A program made the position numbers and the translations under genes. Below are positions 59,952 to 64,000 of a DNA stretch of 64,000 bases, piece by piece. The notes beneath the pieces are model-generated. The model was not told the DNA's origin, searched no databases, and was given only the letters and a program-made list of their open reading frames with translations. Location: contig CM055113.1 of assembly GCA_029204225.1 (NCBI GenBank), forward strand, positions 22,267,605 to 22,331,604. The letters run 5' to 3'. Source of the DNA: Diphasiastrum complanatum. Its lineage: Eukaryota; Streptophyta; Lycopodiopsida; Lycopodiales; Lycopodiaceae. Position 1 is the stretch's first letter; every line of letters begins with the position of its first letter.

Positions 59952-60470
59952 TTGCATTCGGGACCACTCACCAATGAGTTTCAAGCTACCCTGAAGTCTA
60001 TCCAAAGCAGTATGCCTGGTCAGTCAAATCCTGCACAGGTACTTTATAGACAAAAAACAATATGGTGCCCACACTACCGGGCTACGCATCCTGTTGATGC
60101 TTGTCCTTCATATCTGCCTATCCAAGCACATATAGTCCAACGATATGAAGAACAACCATCACAATCTGGAAATGCCATCACTTATCACGAATATCCACCA
60201 GAAAGTCCAGAACCACTAGCCATACAAAATGGCTATGCCGTTATACAAGGGCCATTGCTAGATGTTTCATCTATGGTGAAACTGGCCACTTCATGGTTGA
60301 TTGTCCAGTTAAGACCAAGTACCATGCTGAGTGTCCTGACTGTATCAGAAAACACAGTTTCAAAGACTGTCCGAAACAACCAACTACGATCCTACCTACC
60401 CATCATGTCAGTTATGAATCCCGATAGAATCCTCACGACAACCACACGAGCACCATAGCACCCAACCGCT
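59952..60470 (+). pseudogene. Gag-like protein with zinc knuckle, broken
   Basis: One frame gives WCPHYRATHPVDACPSYLPI from about 60063. After a frameshift before 60263 another frame gives CFIYGETGHFMVDCP, a CCHC knuckle in which the second Cys is Tyr, followed by AECPDCIRKHSFKDCPKQP with further Cys pairs. This is a nucleocapsid-type end of a retrotransposon gag. Protease and pol do not follow. Confidence 0.5.
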
Positions 60471-61284
60471 CAACTTGCTGCTCACTCGAGAAGTTTCTAG
60501 CAAACTTCTACAATACCACACAATATACTAGCTCCATAATGAAAAAAGACAATATGAAATGAGCCCTTGTCGAAAGAAAGTGAAACCGATATTCCGTCAT
60601 TTGCTACAATGTCCAACCAAGAGCAACCTCCATAGGGAATTGACAGTTTTTCTCCACTTCTACAACCTCAAATCTATTTGTCTTTCCACATGTTGATAAG
60701 ATTTCCAATGTGCCAATAAACAATCAATCTAGGATTCGAAAATTCAGATAGAGATTCGGTTCTGAATTTCTTACTCAGACTGGTCCTCAGGACATAGTAC
60801 CTCAACCATACCTGCATCTCAAGCTATATCTTACAACATCTGCTATCAATGATGGTAGATTTAGTGTAACCAACCCTGCCTTGTTTTGACAAGGGCATGT
60901 TAGAGTAAGTCACATTACTCTACAAAACAAAAGGAATATTGCAATTGTCAAGGTACATTATCAATGTTGATAAATGTAATTTTTGTTCGACAAGTGCTAT
61001 ACAGTTCTCACTCTCTGTAACGTTTGTTTATTTCCTTGTTTCTCTTCACCTATTTTGTGTGATTGATTTTGCATGAGAAATAGTGACTACACGAGAGTCT
61101 TCTATAGAGCATCTCACGAACACATTTTCATTCATCTATCCATCTTCAGATTCCTTTGTATAGAAGTTTAGGATTCTTGAAACATATGCGAAATCCATGT
61201 CAAATTAGTGTTGATTTCTACATCTCATTACCATATTTATCTTCGAGTCAACTACAGCAAGATCGAAACAAATTTAGTTAAAAT
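60471..61284. other. No gene recognised; possible LTR start at 60898
   Basis: TGTTAGAGTAAGTCACATTA near 60898 contains an inverted GAGTAA...TTACTC and is followed by sequence of LTR-like composition (CTCTCTGTAACG). This could be an LTR but has no confirmed partner or primer site. Confidence 0.3.
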
Positions 61285-62400
61285 TTGTTCCACCCTTTAG
61301 ACCAGTCACATGTTCAACGTGTTTTCAACTACGTGTTCCACACGCCGATCCAATGTTACGCTGCCAACAGCAACACCAACAAGATCGACAACCAAGGTTA
61401 CAAACACAAAGTTGACAACAACAAGGCTAAGAAGACAGATGGACAATCCAAAGCGACTCAATCAGAAGAAGTATCCTAGTCACGACGAAGATCCTTCAGA
61501 AAAGAGAAACACAAGCATTGGAAAATTAGTCTCCTTCTTCAACCGGCGTCTTGCCATACATCTACATCCATTCTTATGCCTATAGTTCACACCATCTACC
61601 ATTGTCACCACCACCCTTCCTTCCATCTGTTTGTTTATCACCAATTACTGTTCTTTTGAGAAATTCCCAATTTTGATAGTCTTATCAAAGCAGCTGATAG
61701 ATCATTGCAAATGTCCTGTGGAGACCAACTGCCACCTACAATGGATGATTAACCAAACGAAGATCTAAGAAGCAGGCGAAGCAGCCAGAACAAATAAAGA
61801 GAAATATCCAAGAAGCTGAGGAGGAAAGGACAAAACTTAAGCAACAAATGAGTCAGATCAACCTTAATCAAAAGAATTTCTCTGGAGTAATGATATTTGA
61901 ATCCCCTCTTATGAAGCCCAAAGAGATCCAAAAGTAACGGATCAAAAGGAAGAGCTCTAGAAAAAGAAAGATGAAGAGAACCGTGAACTTGCAAATAAAA
62001 CAAGCTCCTCACCCAGCAAGTAGTGGTCAAAGTTTGACATTGCAAGGGTCCAAGGCTGCAACTGTAGAACTATCAGTTCCTTCACCCTACCACCAGGCTT
62101 TCATCATGTTTCCTTACCATTACCAAACCGTCCATCCAAATCTGTTCCTACCACCAATTTTTTATGAATCCATCCCCTTGAGACTGATAACCAAAGTTTG
62201 TGCAACCTGCAAAACGAAGGTTTTCCTTGAGACTGAAACTTCAACTGAGAGAAGAACCATGGAAACACCCAGAAGCGAATGGAGGATACAGACCTCCCAA
62301 AAGTTAGAATCTGCCAAGAGACCAAAGATGAAACCGTCAATGGCAGATACAAGTGACAAAACAAAGAGACACATGGAAAGCACTTGAGCATGCAAGTTGT
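61285..62400 (+). pseudogene. Unrecognised Lys/Gln-rich coding remnants
   Basis: Plus-strand pieces: 61285-61479 (Asn/Lys-rich), about 61749-61938 (RSKKQAKQPEQIKRNIQEAE..., a likely coiled coil) and 61971-62387 (Pro-rich, then KVCATCKTKVFLETETS). Stops separate them. The charged coiled-coil and Cys pair would fit a structural protein of a retroelement, but I cannot name the family. Confidence 0.3.
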
Positions 62401-62754
62401 GAAGCTGTTGAGAGCTCTCCAATTTTGAGAATGTCAACCAATTGCAACAATAAGACATTCTGGTTAAACTGCGACAATTCATGAAAAACAATTTTTGTGA
62501 TAAAGATTGGCGACAATAAGCACTTGGTTTTATGTAAGCAAACGAGGATCTACACTTTTCCAAGTGACGATCGAAGATGCCAGTACAAAGCGAAGCGACA
62601 TCGTCCAATATGAGTTGCAGTGGGTCCTGCAACACATTAGGGGTGGGATGATGTTGGCTGATTCTGACGAATCCCCAAGGTACTCAGACAAAGCAACTCA
62701 AGAGCACCTCTCACCTTAGACCGAGGAGGTCTCTAAGAATACGAGACTAATGAA

Positions 62755-63365
62755 GACTGAGAGACGAGTATGAGAGCCGAGAAATACTAGCTAGGAAAGA
62801 CAAGCGAGAACTGTGTAAGCCTCATGGTGAATCCCGGAAGATGGAATGACCATGTAGGAACTAGTATTTCTAAGCAAATGTAATAAATGCAAGTAGACCC
62901 CTCTTAAAGAAAGTAGAGTGAGCCACCTTTTGATGGTGACCTCTAGTGGAGAGCATTATTGCACTTGTAATTTGTGAAATGTGGAAATTCCACTAGGATG
63001 CCACCTAAGGAGCTCTCTTGCTTATTTAAGAGACTCCCTCTTTGTGAAGAGGAGCTTTTTGTGAATTGTATCAACTCCATGCTGAAATGAGAAGAGCCTT
63101 CACGAGTTTGGTGCATCCATTGAGCTCATTGATCATGCTTGTTTCTTGAGCATTTATGATCTTGCCCTTCCCTCCTTTTGTGTGTGGTTGTGGATTTAGA
63201 GTGGATTAGATTTGCTGCTTTCCTAGAGTGGATTAGCCTCTTTTCTTGTTTGTGGATTAATGTAGGAACCAGCATTCAGGTAAACTAAATAGGCTAGATC
63301 TGTGGTGTAGTTCTTGCATATCTCTTTACAATCCAGTTCTTGATGTTCTTGAGATGTCCAAGAAT
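62755..63365 (+). repeat. LTR-like block, sense copy
   Basis: Homologous in inverted orientation to 40785-41445. It carries a TTATTTAAGAGACTCCCTC region that may be a TATA box with transcription start, and TGTTTGTGGATTAATGTAGG near its right part. Homology ends near 63365 at GATGTCCAAG, the point where the other copy is broken by the gypsy LTR, so the block continues to the right. Confidence 0.65.
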
Positions 63366-64000
63366 CAATAGACTGGTTGGTTTCTTGATTCTTGGACTTC
63401 TAACATGCTGTAGATTAGTTTCTTGTTTCTTGGTTTGTCAATTTCATGCAAGTGTAGCTCAGCTTAGTAAAGTTTAGGCTCTGATTCAATTCGTTTTTAG
63501 GAGTAAATAGCTGTAGAATCTTCAGAATGTTCATTTGGACTGCACTCTGATCTGTGAATGAGCGTTCTTGGCTTGCATCTCTATTAGAATGTAAGTGCAT
63601 TCAAGAGAGACAACCCTGAGTAGTCCTCTGACAGGCAGGACAAAAAATCTATACTACATTGACAATCTGTCCCTTCTACCTGGTTTGGCATTGTAAGATC
63701 AAGAGCACACATAATGAATTCCCTGAAGCCTGGTAACAGGCAGAATACCAAGCCGTAGAAGTTGTAAGCAAGAAGAAAAAGAACCGTAGTAAACAGATCC
63801 TCTGGATCTTTGGATCTGTAAACAACACACCCTACAGGATCTTACTGAGGTGTTGTGATTGCACAAGATTGATCAAAGAACAGTATGCTTGAAAAATCTA
63901 AGGCAAGAGCACAATGGCATACATCTGATGAAAAAATAACTCTTCACTATGAGAAATGAATGTCAGAATTAATTCTAAGTGTTCATTATGGGAAAAAAAG
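63366..64000. other. Window end, no gene recognised
   Basis: Probably the continuation of the LTR-like block. There is a short duplicated part with TTGGTTTCTTGATTCTTGG. No coding motif. Confidence 0.35.

Overview
This is a plant nuclear window: AT-rich, intron-containing, and dominated by decayed transposable elements. The one clearly intact, recognisable host gene is a cytosolic glutamine synthetase (GS1) on the minus strand. Its 13 coding exons (6583-9844) join in frame into 356 residues. The GS1 sequence, the plant-type Ty1/copia, Ty3/gypsy, CACTA (En/Spm) and LINE relatives, and the compound microsatellites place the host among land plants. The short GS1 introns and the transposon families make me lean towards a non-seed plant such as a bryophyte, but the sequence alone does not settle this.

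Layout from left to right. 143-1857 is a frameshifted gene of an uncharacterised eukaryotic transposon-like family (DUF7869-like). An antisense copia scrap lies at 2436-2690 and a palindrome-bounded repeat element at 4945-5411. GS1 with its upstream flank covers 6583-10200. Tandem repeats (10250-11260), largely featureless DNA and a possible solo LTR (13513-13860) follow. At 15358-25297 is a complete copia unit with two LTRs and a 5-bp target duplication (GATAT). Most of its interior is replaced by other elements: GACGTC-rich DNA, a LINE reverse transcriptase ending in an (AG)n tract, and CACTA transposase plus companion-gene exons. A 390-bp compound microsatellite sits just beyond it.

From 28.1 to 41.4 kb several copies of one Ty3/gypsy family are piled up in alternating orientation: sense gag, antisense gag and pol, sense gag to integrase, then an antisense 5' LTR with primer-binding site. 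41.4-42.3 kb holds a decayed gene with a bacterial-type N4/N6 DNA methyltransferase motif, the least expected item in the window. A short-unit satellite (42545-43200) follows. A CACTA transposase remnant (43.9-45.8 kb) comes next, with a companion gene on the same strand whose splice phases are still intact (46.6-47.3 kb).

47.9-50.7 kb is an antisense copia pol/gag interrupted by a non-coding LTR unit (50704-52745). The rest is a mosaic: one anonymous intact 144-codon ORF (55076-55510), three copia LTR/primer-site ends, a motif-repeat block (59.3-59.8 kb), a gag-like zinc-knuckle remnant, and an LTR-like block (62755-63365) whose inverted copy lies at 40790-41445.

Except for GS1, and possibly the 55-kb ORF and the companion gene at 46.6 kb, every coding region seen carries stops, frameshifts or truncations. 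The window therefore reads as a glutamine synthetase locus embedded in nested transposon debris rather than as a set of cooperating genes.
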